DNA of 50,207 nucleotides from Desmonostoc vinosum HA7617-LM4 (GTDB taxonomy: Bacteria > Cyanobacteriota > Cyanobacteriia > Cyanobacteriales > Nostocaceae): the NCBI GenBank assembly GCA_019359515.1, contig JAHHHC010000046.1:1-50207 (forward strand), read 5' to 3'. Within the stretch, counting starts at the first letter, position 1. Each line of letters opens with the position of its first letter. Shown in pieces: positions 7,676-18,208 of the stretch. Made by a program: the position numbers and the translations under genes. Under the pieces are notes generated by a model. The model saw only the letters and a program-made list of their open reading frames with translations. It made no database searches and had not been told where the DNA came from.

Positions 7676-10408
7676 ATGCATCCTGGTGTCTCACGTTCCC
7701 AAAATTTGTCTCTGCGCCTGATTCTCATCGTTCCTTTTGTGATCCAAATTTTTGCAGCAGTGGGACTGGTGGGATATCTCTCATTTAAAAATGGGCAAAA
7801 AGCAGTAAATGACCTTGCCCTCCAGTTGATGAGTAAAGTTGACAGACTGGTTGATCAGCATCTTGATACTTACTTAGCAACTCCTCATCAAATTAATCAA
7901 ATTAATGCAGATGCTATAGAACAAGGACTGCTGAACTTACAAGATATTAAGAGTACAGGATATTACTTCTGGAAACAAATGCAGATTTTTCCAAATATTA
8001 GCTACAACGGCTACACCCTAACAACAGGTCAAGGGTTAGGGTCTGGACGTTGGCTAAACGGTGAGGATCTGACTATTGATATAACTAATAAGAGTAAGCT
8101 TTACTCTTATGGAACTGATAGTCGTGGAAACTGGACAAAACTAGTTTATTCTGATTCCTATAAACCACTTGAGGACGTCTGGTATACCGAAACAGTTAAG
8201 GCAAAAAAACCCATCTGGAGTCGAATATACATCTGGGAAAATACCTTAGTAGGGTATGTGTCAGCTTCTGCCAACTATCCTGTGTACGATAAGAATAACA
8301 AGCTGCTTGGTGTTCTCAGCATTGATTTACTACTATCGAATATCAGTGATTTTCTGCGGAAATTAAAAGTTAGTCCTTCGGGAAAAGTTTTCATTATTGA
8401 GCGCAATGGGCTACTCATAGCAAATTCCACAATTGACGAACCATTCACAACAGTTAATGGTAAAGTATATCGACTTAGTGCTTTAAATAGTCGCGATCCT
8501 TTAATTCAATCAACGGCGCAACATTTGCAGCAAAGGTTTGGCGACTTTAAAAAGATTAAAGACAATCAAGAACTTGTGTTAGAACTCAAAGGGAAACGTC
8601 AGTTTGTTCAGGTGACACCTTGGCGTGATCAGTTTGGTTTGGATTGGTTGACGATTTTGGTTGTGCCGGAAACTGATTTTATGGCGCAAATCAACATTAA
8701 TAACCGTACAACTATTTTGCTTTGCTTTGGGGCGCTCATTGTAGCTACAGTGCTAGGAATTTATACCTCTCGTTGGATCACCAAACCTATTTTACGATTG
8801 ACTCAAGCAAGTAGTGCGATCGCAGCTGGTAATCTCCATCAAACAGTACCAGTTTCTGGTGTTGAAGAACTCGGTATTCTTGCCCAATCTTTTAATCAAA
8901 TGGCAGAACAATTACGAGAGTCTTTTACAGAACTAGAAATAACAAATCAAAACTTAGAAAATCGTGTGGAAGAACGAACAGCAGAATTAAAAACGGCCAA
9001 GGAAACAGCTGATGCTGCTAACCAAGCAAAAAGCGAATTTCTTGCCAATATGAGCCATGAACTGCGTACTCCTCTCAATGGTATTCTTGGCTACGCGCAA
9101 ATCTTAAAACGCGATAAAACTGCTAGTTCTCAGCAACAAGATGGGATCAATATTATCTACCAATGTGGTTCTCATCTTTTAATGCTGATTAATGATATTC
9201 TAGATATTTCCAAAATTGAAGCTAAAAAACTTGAATTTTATCCTCAAGATTTTAATTTTAACCACTTCTTACAAGGAGTCATGGATATCTGCCGGATCAA
9301 AGCAGAGCAGAAAGAAATCAATTTTAATTATCAGGTACTTAACCAACTCCCAACTGCTATTCATGCTGATGAAAAACGCTTGCGACAATTATTAATTAAC
9401 CTTTTAGGTAATGCTATTAAGTTTACAGAAAAAGGAGAAGTAACATTTACTGTAGAAGTATTAGCTTATGGGTCAGAGCAACGATTGCCAGTTAATAAAA
9501 TCAGATTTCAAATTGAAGACACAGGTGTTGGTATGACTCCAGAACAATTAGAAAAAATCTTCCTCCCTTTTGAACAGGTGGGTGATAATTCACGCAAGGC
9601 AGAAGGTACAGGTTTAGGACTGGCAATTAGTCAACAAATTGTCGAGATGATGGGTAGTAAAATTCAAGTTGATAGTACTTATGGTCAAGGTAGCAAGTTT
9701 TGGTTTGAGCTAGACTTACCAGAAGCTATAAATTTTCTGCCTTCAGAGGTTTCGCAATTTTCACAAAATATTATTAGATATGAAGGTGAGCAAAAAATAA
9801 TTCTAATTGTCGATGACCGTTGGGAAAATCGCGCTGTAATTGTTAATTTACTAGAACCACTAGGTTTTAAAGTAATTGAAGCTAACAATGGTCAAGAAGG
9901 TTTAGATAAAGCAAAAGAATACCAGCCAAATTTAATTATCACTGATTTAGCAATGCCAGTGATGAACGGATTTGAGATGACTCAGAGTTTACGCTCTCAA
10001 CCAGAATTACAAGAGATAATTATTATTGCCTCTTCTGCTAGTGTATTTAATCTAGATCGCCAACAAAGTCGAGATGTAGGCTGTAATGATTTTCTGCCTA
10101 AACCTGTACCATCTGATGAGTTATTTGAGCAATTACAACATTATTTACAATTGACTTGGGTTTATCAAAATAGTAATCAATGTTCTGAGAGTATTTATCC
10201 TTTGCAAGAAGTTATATTTCCCCCATCTAGTGAGCTGATTAATTTATATCAAGCTGCTAATGCTGGTTATATTTTGGGAATTCAACAAGAAGCAATCCGT
10301 ATCCAAAATTTAGACTCAAAGTATACGGTTTTTGTTAACAAAGTATTAGGTTTAGTTGAAGAATTTGAAGACGAAGCTATTGTTGACTTGATTAAGCCTT
10401 ATTTATAG
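7676..10408 (+). CDS. Membrane hybrid histidine kinase (Cache-HAMP-HisKA-HATPase-REC)
   Basis: A 910-residue sensor kinase. Order: N-terminal membrane helix (about 13-36), periplasmic double-Cache sensor domain (about 40-335, with the [10 protein letters not shown] and [10 protein letters not shown] blocks), second helix (about 347-365), HAMP ([19 protein letters not shown]), short coiled coil, HisKA with phospho-acceptor H461 ([12 protein letters not shown]), HATPase with N, G1 (DTGVGM) and G2 (GTGLGLAI) boxes, and a receiver with D757 (IITDLAMP) plus the K in LPKP. A 70-residue C-terminal tail follows with no motif I recognise. It corresponds to the hybrid two-component protein of the Nostoc terpene miniclusters but is divergent from the synthase here. 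Ligand unknown. It is followed after 58 bp by a second kinase, probably in one operon. Confidence 0.92.
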   Translation: MHPGVSRSQNLSLRLILIVPFVIQIFAAVGLVGYLSFKNGQKAVNDLALQLMSKVDRLVDQHLDTYLATPHQINQINADAIEQGLLNLQDIKSTGYYFWKQMQIFPNISYNGYTLTTGQGLGSGRWLNGEDLTIDITNKSKLYSYGTDSRGNWTKLVYSDSYKPLEDVWYTETVKAKKPIWSRIYIWENTLVGYVSASANYPVYDKNNKLLGVLSIDLLLSNISDFLRKLKVSPSGKVFIIERNGLLIANSTIDEPFTTVNGKVYRLSALNSRDPLIQSTAQHLQQRFGDFKKIKDNQELVLELKGKRQFVQVTPWRDQFGLDWLTILVVPETDFMAQININNRTTILLCFGALIVATVLGIYTSRWITKPILRLTQASSAIAAGNLHQTVPVSGVEELGILAQSFNQMAEQLRESFTELEITNQNLENRVEERTAELKTAKETADAANQAKSEFLANMSHELRTPLNGILGYAQILKRDKTASSQQQDGINIIYQCGSHLLMLINDILDISKIEAKKLEFYPQDFNFNHFLQGVMDICRIKAEQKEINFNYQVLNQLPTAIHADEKRLRQLLINLLGNAIKFTEKGEVTFTVEVLAYGSEQRLPVNKIRFQIEDTGVGMTPEQLEKIFLPFEQVGDNSRKAEGTGLGLAISQQIVEMMGSKIQVDSTYGQGSKFWFELDLPEAINFLPSEVSQFSQNIIRYEGEQKIILIVDDRWENRAVIVNLLEPLGFKVIEANNGQEGLDKAKEYQPNLIITDLAMPVMNGFEMTQSLRSQPELQEIIIIASSASVFNLDRQQSRDVGCNDFLPKPVPSDELFEQLQHYLQLTWVYQNSNQCSESIYPLQEVIFPPSSELINLYQAANAGYILGIQQEAIRIQNLDSKYTVFVNKVLGLVEEFEDEAIVDLIKPYL

Positions 10409-10466
10409 TTAATAGTAAATTTTTGGGGAAAAAATGAAAATCTGAGTTTTTAAAAGTAAACTAAAA

Positions 10467-11705
10467 ATGAAAAATTCTTTAGCTAATTCGATTCTAATCG
10501 TTGATGATATTCCCACCAATATTAAGGTTTTATTTGAGTTTTTAAATCAGTCTGGTTTCAAAGTTTTTGTGGCTAAGAGTGGAGAAAGTGCCTTAGAAAA
10601 AGCCCAAGAAATATTACCAAATTTAATTTTATTAGATGTGATGATGCCAGGAATTGATGGATTTGAAACCTGTTCTCGCCTGAAAGCTAATCCCAAAACT
10701 AAAGATATTCCAGTAATTTTTATGACTGCTCTTTCTGAGTCGGTAGATAAGGTGAGAGGGTTACAAATAGGAGCAGTAGACTATATTACTAAACCTATTG
10801 AATATGAAGAAGTTTTGGCCAGGATCAATGTTCATTTAGAATTGCGTAAAACTCAACTAAAATTAGTCCAAGAAGAAAAAATGTCTTCCTTGGGGCAATT
10901 AGTTGCGGGAGTTGCTCATGAGATCAATAATCCATTAAATTTCATCTCTGGTAATTTAACTTATGCTCAACAATATATTGAAAACTTATTAAAAATATTG
11001 TATTTATATGAAATTCATACGGATATTACTATGGTTCCAGAGATTCAAGCTTATGCAGATAAAATTGAATTGGAATTCCTTAAACAAGACTTACCACAAC
11101 TTTTATCTTCAATGGTAGTGGGAACTGAGCGAGTTGAAAAAATAGTGCGATCGCTCCGCATTTTCTCTCGATTAGATGAAGCAGAATTTAAGCCAGTTAA
11201 CTTACATGAAGGTATTGATAGCACCTTAATGATTTTGAGTAGTCGCTTCAAAGCTACACAAGAACGTCCTGAAATAAATCTGGTCAAGGATTACGATGAT
11301 TTACCTTTATTAGAGTGTTATGCAGGGCAACTCAATCAGGTTTTTATGAATCTTTTATCAAATGCAATTGATGCTATAGAAGATGCCATAAATAATGGCA
11401 AAATAATCAATAATCCCACAATTTTTATTCGCACATCAGTGGCAAATGACCCTAAATTTGTGACAATTCAGATTGCTGATAATGGAATAGGAATGTCTCA
11501 AGAAGTACAACAGAGAATATTTGAGCAGTTCTTTACTACCAAGCCTGTGGGTAAAGGAACAGGTTTAGGTTTAGCAATATCTCATCAAATTATTGTAGAA
11601 AAACATCGGGGCACTCTAGAGGTAAATTCTTCTCAAGGAAAAGGTGCTGAGTTCGTGATTACTATTCCCATTCAGCAAGCGATCGCCCAAAAAAAAGATG
11701 GTTAA
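10467..11705 (+). CDS. Response regulator-histidine kinase (REC-HisKA-HATPase)
   Basis: A 412-residue soluble protein with an N-terminal receiver (D13-D14 pocket, phospho-acceptor D57 in LLDVMMPG, T87, K109) joined to a histidine kinase core: H151 in GVAHEINNPLNFI (HisKA of the atoS/NtrB-like type), N-box MNLLSNAIDAIEDA, G1 IADNGIGM and G2 [10 protein letters not shown]. There is no membrane segment or DNA-binding domain. It lies 58 bp downstream of the hybrid kinase, so the natural reading is a two-step phosphorelay in which the upstream kinase phosphorylates this receiver. The final DNA-binding partner is not encoded in the window. Its stop codon lies in the stem of the ndhB terminator. Confidence 0.92.
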   Translation: MKNSLANSILIVDDIPTNIKVLFEFLNQSGFKVFVAKSGESALEKAQEILPNLILLDVMMPGIDGFETCSRLKANPKTKDIPVIFMTALSESVDKVRGLQIGAVDYITKPIEYEEVLARINVHLELRKTQLKLVQEEKMSSLGQLVAGVAHEINNPLNFISGNLTYAQQYIENLLKILYLYEIHTDITMVPEIQAYADKIELEFLKQDLPQLLSSMVVGTERVEKIVRSLRIFSRLDEAEFKPVNLHEGIDSTLMILSSRFKATQERPEINLVKDYDDLPLLECYAGQLNQVFMNLLSNAIDAIEDAINNGKIINNPTIFIRTSVANDPKFVTIQIADNGIGMSQEVQQRIFEQFFTTKPVGKGTGLGLAISHQIIVEKHRGTLEVNSSQGKGAEFVITIPIQQAIAQKKDG

Positions 11706-11732
11706 TAGCTACTCAATGACCAGCTATTAACC
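11689..11732 (-). terminator. Intrinsic terminator of ndhB, overlapping the kinase stop codon
   Basis: A perfect 11-bp inverted repeat (GGTTAATAGCT at 11700-11710, AGCTATTAACC at 11722-11732) is followed on the minus strand by AT-C and a run of eight T (complement of 11689-11696). This is a textbook rho-independent terminator for ndhB. Part of the stem and the whole U-tract lie inside the convergent kinase gene, including its stop codon at 11703-11705. Confidence 0.8.
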
Positions 11733-11750
11733 AACTATAAAGATTGCAAT

Positions 11751-13313
11751 CTACAACCCCTCTGTTTGCTCAGTAGTCATTGCACTTACTTGAGCTTTGC
11801 TAACAGTTGCGGCTTGTAAAATCGACGTATGAGAGATAGAATCATTAGCCAATGTAAACAGTGGATTTGATAAAATCCCTGCTATAGAAGTGGCAATTAA
11901 AGTTACTATCAACCCGACTTGTAAAGGTCTAAATCCAGGTAAATCCCAACGCACTTCTGGATAATTCTTCACTACGTCGGACATTTCTTGAGATTCTTTG
12001 ACTACCATCATCTTTACTACACGAATGTAGTAGTAGATGGAGACGACACTGGTAACTAAGCCTAGCAAAACTAATCCGTAAAGACCGGCTTGCCAACCAG
12101 CCCAGAATAAGTAGATTTTGCCGAAAAACCCAGCCAGGGGCGGAATACCACCCAAGGAAAGCAAGGAGATGCTCAATCCCAGTGTCAGCAGTGGGTCTTT
12201 CTGATACAAACCTGAGTATTCGGCAATCTGGTCAGTTCCCGTCCGTAGAGAGAACAAAATTACGCAGGTAAAACCGCACAGGTTCATGAATAGGTAAACC
12301 AGCAAGTAGAAAATCATACTGGCATACCCCGCCTCAGTACCAGCAATCAAGCCAATCATCACAAATCCAGCTTGAGCAATGGATGAATAAGCTAGCATCC
12401 GTTTCATGCTGGTCTGCGCCAGGGCGACTACATTACCCAGTACCATACTGAGGACGGCAAGAGCGGTGAAGACAAATCTCCACTCGTCAGCAACGAGGGG
12501 GAAGACTGTTGTGAGCAAGCGGATGGCTAAAGCAAACCCAGCTGCTTTAGAACCAACCGATAAAAAGGCAATCACGGGAGTGGGAGCGCCTTCGTATACG
12601 TCTGGTGTCCATTGGTGGAAGGGAGCAGCGGAGATTTTAAAACCAATCCCGGCAATCACAAAAACCAGAGCAATTACTAAACCTAAAGATTGACCCAGGT
12701 TCGCTGTGGCAATACCATTAGCGATCGCGCCTAGTTCAGTTTGTCCACCTGATAAACCGTACAGTAGTGATACACCGTACAAAAATACTGCTGTACTGGA
12801 AGCTCCAATTAACAAGTATTTCAGTGCCGCTTCGTTGGAGCGGGGATCACGCTTAGTATAACCTGTCAACAAGTAAGAGGAAATACTCAGGGTTTCTAGG
12901 GAGATGAAAATCATCACCAACTCACTAGCCCCGGATAGAAACATTCCTCCTAGAGTAGCAGTCAGCAAAATAGCGATGAATTCTGCTAAAGCGGTTCCAC
13001 TCTGTTCAACATAGCGAATTGACATCAGTATAGTCACAGCGGCAGACAAAGCAATGACACCGCGAAAGACTAAACTTAGGTCATCGCTGTTAAAACCACC
13101 GCTAAAAGAGATGGGATTAATCGCATCCCATTGAAAACACAGGGCGACAACCGAAGCAAGTAAACCTGCGATCGCTAGATATCCAATCCAGCGTGAGGAT
13201 GTGCGCCCCAAAATCAAATCAATAATCAAAACCCCCAAGAGGGTGAGAATTACAATCCCCTCTGGTAATATCGTTCCAGCATTTAACTGGGATGCAAGAT
13301 TAGCAAAATCCAT
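11751..13313 (-). CDS. ndhB: NAD(P)H-quinone oxidoreductase subunit 2 (NdhB)
   Basis: A 520-residue membrane subunit of the NDH-1 photosynthetic complex I, homologous to NuoN/ND2, which forms part of the proton-pumping arm in the thylakoid membrane and serves respiration and cyclic electron flow. Seen: about 14 hydrophobic segments, the proton-antiporter core with [21 protein letters not shown].. and [17 protein letters not shown], a lysine and histidine in the central channel ([21 protein letters not shown]), and [12 protein letters not shown]. Length fits cyanobacterial NdhB (about 520). It is monocistronic, with a good terminator that invades the neighbouring kinase gene. The start ATG (complement 13311-13313) matches the family N-terminus. 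Confidence 0.97.
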   Translation of the reverse strand: MDFANLASQLNAGTILPEGIVILTLLGVLIIDLILGRTSSRWIGYLAIAGLLASVVALCFQWDAINPISFSGGFNSDDLSLVFRGVIALSAAVTILMSIRYVEQSGTALAEFIAILLTATLGGMFLSGASELVMIFISLETLSISSYLLTGYTKRDPRSNEAALKYLLIGASSTAVFLYGVSLLYGLSGGQTELGAIANGIATANLGQSLGLVIALVFVIAGIGFKISAAPFHQWTPDVYEGAPTPVIAFLSVGSKAAGFALAIRLLTTVFPLVADEWRFVFTALAVLSMVLGNVVALAQTSMKRMLAYSSIAQAGFVMIGLIAGTEAGYASMIFYLLVYLFMNLCGFTCVILFSLRTGTDQIAEYSGLYQKDPLLTLGLSISLLSLGGIPPLAGFFGKIYLFWAGWQAGLYGLVLLGLVTSVVSIYYYIRVVKMMVVKESQEMSDVVKNYPEVRWDLPGFRPLQVGLIVTLIATSIAGILSNPLFTLANDSISHTSILQAATVSKAQVSAMTTEQTEGL

Positions 13314-13569
13314 GAGATGTATAGGTTTTGGCGATTAGACATTAAGGCTAACTTTGTTCATTCTATCCATTGTTCTTGACCAAAGTTGCATTTACCTTTT
13401 TGTTTCTGGCTAAGACTCGCTTTTGGGTAAAAGTCTTTTGCCAAGAGAGTGGTAGCTTGTCGCCATACAAAGTTACTATTCTGAGCATCAAATTAAATTA
13501 TGCTAAAAATATTGGGAATCTAATTTGATTGATGAAATTATGTGTAAGCTCACTCCCTAGATACAAACA

Positions 13570-13596
13570 AGCAGTTCAGTTGTCTACTGAACTGCT
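13570..13596 (-). terminator. Terminator of the RRM gene
   Basis: A perfect 11-bp stem (AGCAGTTCAGT / ACTGAACTGCT) with a 5-nt loop lies 60 bp downstream of the RRM stop codon. On the minus strand it is followed by TGTTTGTAT, a moderately U-rich tail. The rest of the 343-bp ndhB-RRM gap shows no gene. Confidence 0.7.
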
Positions 13597-13656
13597 AAAC
13601 TTAGGGTGATTTTTGCTTGGCAAACGCCGAATGAATAACCTCAAGCTTTAATTGCT

Positions 13657-13959
13657 TTACGAATATCCATCATTATTTTTTCCCCAACCACCACCGCCAG
13701 AGCGAGTATTTTTATCCTCTCGTGGTCTAGCTTTGTTAACTTTCATTACACGCCCCATCCATTCAGCACCATCCAGAGCTTGAATAGCTGCATCTTCTGC
13801 GGCTGATGATTCCATTTCCACGAAACCAAAACCCCTTGCGCGTCCAGTTTCCCTATCTGTAGGTAATTGGACTCGCTTCACGGCACCATACTCGGAAAAT
13901 ACTTTAGTGAGGTCGTCTTGTGTGACGCTGTAGGATAGGTTCCCTACGTAGATTGACAT
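13657..13959 (-). CDS. RRM RNA-binding protein, glycine-rich C-terminus
   Basis: A 100-residue single-RRM protein of the cyanobacterial Rbp family. Seen: RNP2 IYVGNLSY at residues 3-10, RNP1 RGFGFVEM at about 43-50, and a short Gly-rich tail (SGGGGWGKNN) from residue 89. These proteins bind RNA through the exposed aromatic residues of the RNPs; many are induced by cold, and some help localise photosynthetic mRNAs to thylakoids. The upstream gap is long and AT-rich (13960 onwards), which would fit the long leader typical of cold-regulated rbp genes; this is inference. Terminated by the hairpin at 13570-13596. Confidence 0.95.
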   Translation of the reverse strand: MSIYVGNLSYSVTQDDLTKVFSEYGAVKRVQLPTDRETGRARGFGFVEMESSAAEDAAIQALDGAEWMGRVMKVNKARPREDKNTRSGGGGWGKNNDGYS

Positions 13960-15133
13960 GAAATTCTCCAGAATCCATTGATGCAGAGATGTGTATTCGG
14001 AGAGCCGCTTGCAATTATGACTAAAAACAAGATTCGTATCGCCGAACGTAACTTCTCTAGAAGTATGCTAACACAACTTTCTATCTGAAAAAACTTGATT
14101 TTACTTAACTATAGTAACCCTATTTCAAGTTGTGAAACGTTCATTGAGTTTGCGCTTTTTTTTCTGTAATTTGTGATGAGTACTACAAAAGAAAAATAAT
14201 AGCAAAACTAGAAAATCTATAAACATTTAGAATTGTTGTGTGGTCACATGCATTATTTTTTACTATGCTGACTATTTTGTTAGTTGATTATTCACTGACA
14301 ATCTTTTCCCACATTCCTCACAAATATCAAATTTAATGAACTCGTCCTGACGACCTCTGAACAGAAACATCTACTAACTAAAGAATCTGCTGCTTTACTT
14401 ACTGTCTTAATAGTTATGTGGAAAACTTTTCTAACCATCCAGTTGTTTTGGTAATTGCGATCGCTTCATGTTCTTCATAAGCAAGCAATGCAAGCTACAC
14501 TGATTACGTTAAAACACGTAGCTCTTAGTCTTATTTTTAAAATATTTTTATCAGTACTTAAGGATTTCGCTATATATCTCAATATATTTCGTCTTCTGCT
14601 AGAGTTAGTGAGGTATCTTTTGTCCTATAGATTTTTCTGATAGATAGTAAAACTACATCTTTTTGATGAATTGCTCGCACAGTTTTGCCTCAAGAGAATA
14701 GGTATAAACCCCACTTCGCTTTTACTCTTAAGTTTGATTTAATTTTGGCACAACCTTCGTGAAAGTCAGAGATAGAGAAGAGGCAGAGGGGCATGGTGCG
14801 CTTTGCAAGAGGGAGACCTTAATAGTGTATCTTCCCCCTGCTCCCCACAGCAGTTGCTACAACGCTTAGGCAGCAAGGTTTTCTCCCCAAGGGAGAGGCT
14901 ACACCAAGAGGGTTTTCCCCATGAGCAACTGCCGTGGGAACCCCAACGTGAGTTGTTCATCGGGGAAACCACGCCACTTCCCTCAAGTCGAGCCAGCCGC
15001 TTGCGGGGGTTCCCCTGACAGTCCGCTCAAGTCGGGAAACCCGCCGACGGGGGTGGCTAGACCACACTCGCTGCACAACGCACCACCTCAATTACAAACA
15101 AAAATTATCGTCTCATTACACTTGGAGGATATT
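13960..15133. other. 1.2-kb gap between rbp and topA, no supported gene
   Basis: 13960-14100 is the probable leader and promoter of the RRM gene. 14100-14760 is AT-rich with only one 61-codon frame (14455-14640), which has hydrophobic residue runs, no recognisable motif and no good ribosome site, and is not supported. 14765-15090 is abruptly GC-rich and full of CCCC/GGGG and short inverted motifs (for example GCCGTGGGAACCCC, CAAGTCGGGAAACCCGCCGACGGGGGTGGC). All frames read as Pro/Ser/Arg-rich nonsense, so this resembles an interspersed repeat and not a gene. Confidence 0.6.
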
Positions 15134-15289
15134 TTGAAAACTTTAGTCGCCAATTGTGCGCTAGATAAGTTAAAGATTGAAATAGCTGGAAATTTAAATC
15201 CAGCATTCCCCCATACCCATCCCCTAAAAAGGACTACGCCAGAAGTTGAGCAGATTTTCGCCCTAACGGGCAGTTTGTGTAAGGATTAA
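15134..15289 (+). CDS. Candidate small protein (51 aa) upstream of topA
   Basis: A TTG at 15134 is preceded by a good ribosome site (TTGGAGGA, 15122-15129) and opens a frame of 51 codons starting MKTLVANCALDKLKIEIAG and ending GSLCKD at 15289. The composition looks protein-like, unlike the upstream part of the same open frame, which lies in the GC-rich repeat. I do not recognise a family. A small GCTGGA/TCCAGC inverted repeat falls inside it. It ends 98 bp before topA and could be a leader peptide or chance. Low confidence. Confidence 0.3.
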   Translation: MKTLVANCALDKLKIEIAGNLNPAFPHTHPLKRTTPEVEQIFALTGSLCKD

Positions 15290-15387
15290 ATCACAGCCCC
15301 AAGTGGGAGGTTTTATCTTGACAATTTACCGAAACTCACTCAACTTGACCGTTTAGCTTAGCAGCTATTCTTTTTTTTTGAAATTCC

Positions 15388-18054
15388 ATGTCAACTCTCG
15401 TCATCGTCGAATCTCCAACCAAAGCTCGTACCATCCGCAATTACCTGCCGAAAGACTATCGGGTAGAGGCGTCTATGGGTCATGTGCGTGACTTACCCCA
15501 GTCAGCTAGTGATATACCTGCTGATATCAAAGGGGAAGCATGGGCACAGCTTGGTGTAAATGTAGACGCCGACTTTGAACCGGTGTACGTTGTCCCGAAA
15601 GATAAAAAGAAAATTGTTACCCAGCTCAAAGATGCTCTAAAAGGGGCAGATGAGCTGATACTGGCAACGGACGAAGACCGTGAAGGTGAAAGTATTAGTT
15701 GGCATTTATACCAATTGCTCAAGCCGAAAGTGCCGACCAAGCGGATGGTGTTTCATGAAATTACCCAAGACGCTATTAAAAAAGCTCTCAAAAACTGCCG
15801 CAATATCGATGAGCAGTTAGTTCGCGCTCAAGAAACGCGACGGATTTTAGACCGACTGGTGGGCTATACCTTGTCCCCGTTGCTGTGGAAAAAAATTGCC
15901 TGGGGATTATCTGCTGGACGCGTACAATCTGTAGCTGTGAGGCTTTTGGTTAACAAAGAACGCCAGCGTCGCGCCTTCCATGAAGGTACATATTGGGATT
16001 TGAAAGCTTATCTTGAGCAAGAAAAAAATCCCTTTAGTGCCCAGTTGGTGACGCTAGCAGCCAAGAAAGTAGCCACTGGGAGCGATTTTGACCCAGCAAC
16101 AGGTCAAATTACCGCTGGTCGCAATGTGGTGTTACTTTCACAAGAGGACACGCTAGCCCTCAAGGAACGCCTAACTGGAAAAACCTGGAGTGTCACAGAT
16201 GTAGAGGAACGCCCAGTCACACGCAAACCCGCGCCACCGTTTACTACCTCGACACTGCAACAAGAATCTAACCGAAAACTACGCCTCTCAGCACGAGACA
16301 CGATGCGGATTGCCCAGAGTTTGTATGAGCAGGGGTATATTACCTATATGCGTACAGATTCGGTACACTTATCAGAGCAAGCGATCGCAGCAGCTCGTAG
16401 CTGTGTAGAACAACTTTACGGCAAACAATATCTCAGCCCCCAACCAAGGCAGTACACCACTAAATCCAAAGGCGCACAAGAAGCACACGAAGCCATTCGT
16501 CCAGCAGGTAGCACCTTTCGCACTCCTCAAGAAACCGGCTTAAGTGGTCGGGAATTTGCCCTCTATGACTTAATTTGGAAGCGTACCGTCGCTACCCAAA
16601 TGGCTGATTCTCGCCAAACTCAAATTACCGTACAGTTGCAAGTTGAAGACGCCGGATTTCGTTCCTCTGGCAAACGTATCGACTTTCCTGGATACTTACG
16701 CGCCTACGTTGAAGGTTCAGATGACCCAGAAGCAGCGCTAGAAGACCAAGAAATAATTCTCCCTAACCTCAAAGTTGGGGATCATCCAGATTGTCAAGAA
16801 TTAGAAGCAGTCGGTCACGAAACTCAACCACCAGCCAGATACACCGAAGCAACTCTAGTGAAAACCCTAGAAAGTGAAGGTATTGGTCGTCCCAGTACTT
16901 ACGCTAGCATCATTGGTACAATCATTGACAAGGGTTACACTCAGTTGGTGAATAATGCTTTAATTCCTACTTTCACCGCTTTTGCTGTCACTGATTTGTT
17001 GGAGAAACATTTCCCGGACATCGTTGACCCCAGCTTTACCTCCAAGATGGAGCAAACTCTGGATGATATAGCTGAGGGTGAAGCGGCTTGGCTACCCTAC
17101 TTACGGGGTTTTTATCTAGGCGACAAAGGTCTGGAAACCTTGGTTAAAGAACAGGAGAGTCGGATTGATGCCAATAAAGCCAGAACGGTAGAATTAGAAA
17201 ATTTAGATGCCAAAGTTCGTATTGGTAAATATGGCCCCTACATTGAAGTTGAAAATGGTGAAACTGTCGTCACCGCTTCTATTCCCAAAGACCTAACGCC
17301 CGCTGATCTCGATCCTAAACAGGTAGAGGTGCTACTGCGGCAAAAAACTACTGGGCCTGACCAACTCGGTCGCCACCCTGAAACCGGCGAACCAATTTAT
17401 GTGAAGATTGGCACTTATGGCCCCTACGTCCAGTTGGGTGATAAGTCCGACGAAAACCCCAAACCGAAACAAGCTTCACTACCCAAAGGTGTCACCCTAG
17501 AAAATGCAACTCTGGAGATGGCCGTTGGTCTTTTAGCACTACCCCGGACACTGGGAACTCATCCAGCCACTGGAGGCAAAATTCAAGCTAGTTTGGGACG
17601 CTTTGGGCCCTATGTCGTTCATGACCAAGGCAAGGAAGGGAAAGATTACCGCTCTTTGAAAGCCGCTGATAATGTGTTGACAATTTCCTTAGAGCGTGCA
17701 TTAGAGTTGCTAGCTGAACCGAAAAAAGGGCGCAGCTCCACCAATAGCAAGTCTAAGGCAGCTTTACGCGAGCTGGGTACACATCCTGAAGATGGAACGC
17801 CAGTTAACATCTATGATGGGCCTTATGGGCCTTACATTAAGCACGGCAAAACTAATGTGAGTGTCCCAGAAGGTCAATCAGTAGAAGACGTAACGCTATC
17901 AGCGGCATTGAAATTGCTGGAAGCAAAAGCATCATCAGGAAAGCCCACTCGCAAAAGCACTAAATCAACGACTACTAAATCAACAACTACTCGCTCAAAG
18001 TCAACTGCTAAGTCCTCAACTACCACTACGAAAAAGAAAAGTACAGGAAGTTAG
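15388..18054 (+). CDS. topA: DNA topoisomerase I (type IA)
   Basis: An 888-residue type IA topoisomerase that relaxes negative supercoils through a transient 5'-phosphotyrosine link. Seen: N-terminal TOPRIM ([19 protein letters not shown], acidic triad in [15 protein letters not shown]), the core with active-site Y320 in [14 protein letters not shown], the EAHEAIRP block, and at least three C-terminal Topo_C repeats each with a GPYI/GRFGPYV motif (around residues 612, 670, 740 and 810). The last 35 residues are a Lys/Ser/Thr-rich low-complexity tail ([15 protein letters not shown]), which probably binds DNA non-specifically. Zinc fingers of the E. coli type are absent, as usual in cyanobacteria. 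ATG 15388 is the family start. Confidence 0.97.
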   Translation: MSTLVIVESPTKARTIRNYLPKDYRVEASMGHVRDLPQSASDIPADIKGEAWAQLGVNVDADFEPVYVVPKDKKKIVTQLKDALKGADELILATDEDREGESISWHLYQLLKPKVPTKRMVFHEITQDAIKKALKNCRNIDEQLVRAQETRRILDRLVGYTLSPLLWKKIAWGLSAGRVQSVAVRLLVNKERQRRAFHEGTYWDLKAYLEQEKNPFSAQLVTLAAKKVATGSDFDPATGQITAGRNVVLLSQEDTLALKERLTGKTWSVTDVEERPVTRKPAPPFTTSTLQQESNRKLRLSARDTMRIAQSLYEQGYITYMRTDSVHLSEQAIAAARSCVEQLYGKQYLSPQPRQYTTKSKGAQEAHEAIRPAGSTFRTPQETGLSGREFALYDLIWKRTVATQMADSRQTQITVQLQVEDAGFRSSGKRIDFPGYLRAYVEGSDDPEAALEDQEIILPNLKVGDHPDCQELEAVGHETQPPARYTEATLVKTLESEGIGRPSTYASIIGTIIDKGYTQLVNNALIPTFTAFAVTDLLEKHFPDIVDPSFTSKMEQTLDDIAEGEAAWLPYLRGFYLGDKGLETLVKEQESRIDANKARTVELENLDAKVRIGKYGPYIEVENGETVVTASIPKDLTPADLDPKQVEVLLRQKTTGPDQLGRHPETGEPIYVKIGTYGPYVQLGDKSDENPKPKQASLPKGVTLENATLEMAVGLLALPRTLGTHPATGGKIQASLGRFGPYVVHDQGKEGKDYRSLKAADNVLTISLERALELLAEPKKGRSSTNSKSKAALRELGTHPEDGTPVNIYDGPYGPYIKHGKTNVSVPEGQSVEDVTLSAALKLLEAKASSGKPTRKSTKSTTTKSTTTRSKSTAKSSTTTTKKKSTGS

Positions 18055-18132
18055 TCATTAGTTATGTAGTGAGTTGTAACTAAACCCATCAGCAATAACT
18101 GATAACGAAGGCAAGAGGCAGGAGGCAGGAGA

Positions 18133-18161
18133 CCGTTTTTGTAACGGGGATTTATACCCCG
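18133..18161. terminator. Hairpin-forming stretch between convergent topA and reductase
   Basis: Overlapping short inverted repeats, CCGTT/AACGG (18133-18137, 18143-18147) and CGGGG/CCCCG (18145-18149, 18157-18161), lie between the convergent topA and geranylgeranyl-reductase-family genes. The T5 run before and A5 run after make a weak bidirectional terminator possible. Similar GTAA(C/T)GGGGATTT motifs recur in the pot region, so it could also be part of a dispersed repeat. Confidence 0.3.
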
Positions 18162-18208
18162 CTCCAAAAACTTTTTGCCTTCAAAGGCGCTGAAACAGTC
18201 CATAATAG

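Noticed and set aside
7600-7788. 62-codon frame overlapping the hybrid kinase start
   Set aside because: Different frame from the kinase, no motif; the kinase ATG at 7676 directly precedes its membrane helix.
14455-14640. 61-codon frame in the rbp-topA gap
   Set aside because: No ribosome site, no motif, and composition typical of AT-rich non-coding DNA.
14766-15018. Overlapping frames on both strands in the GC-rich block
   Set aside because: Ser/Pro/Arg-rich translations in all frames mark repeat DNA, not a gene.
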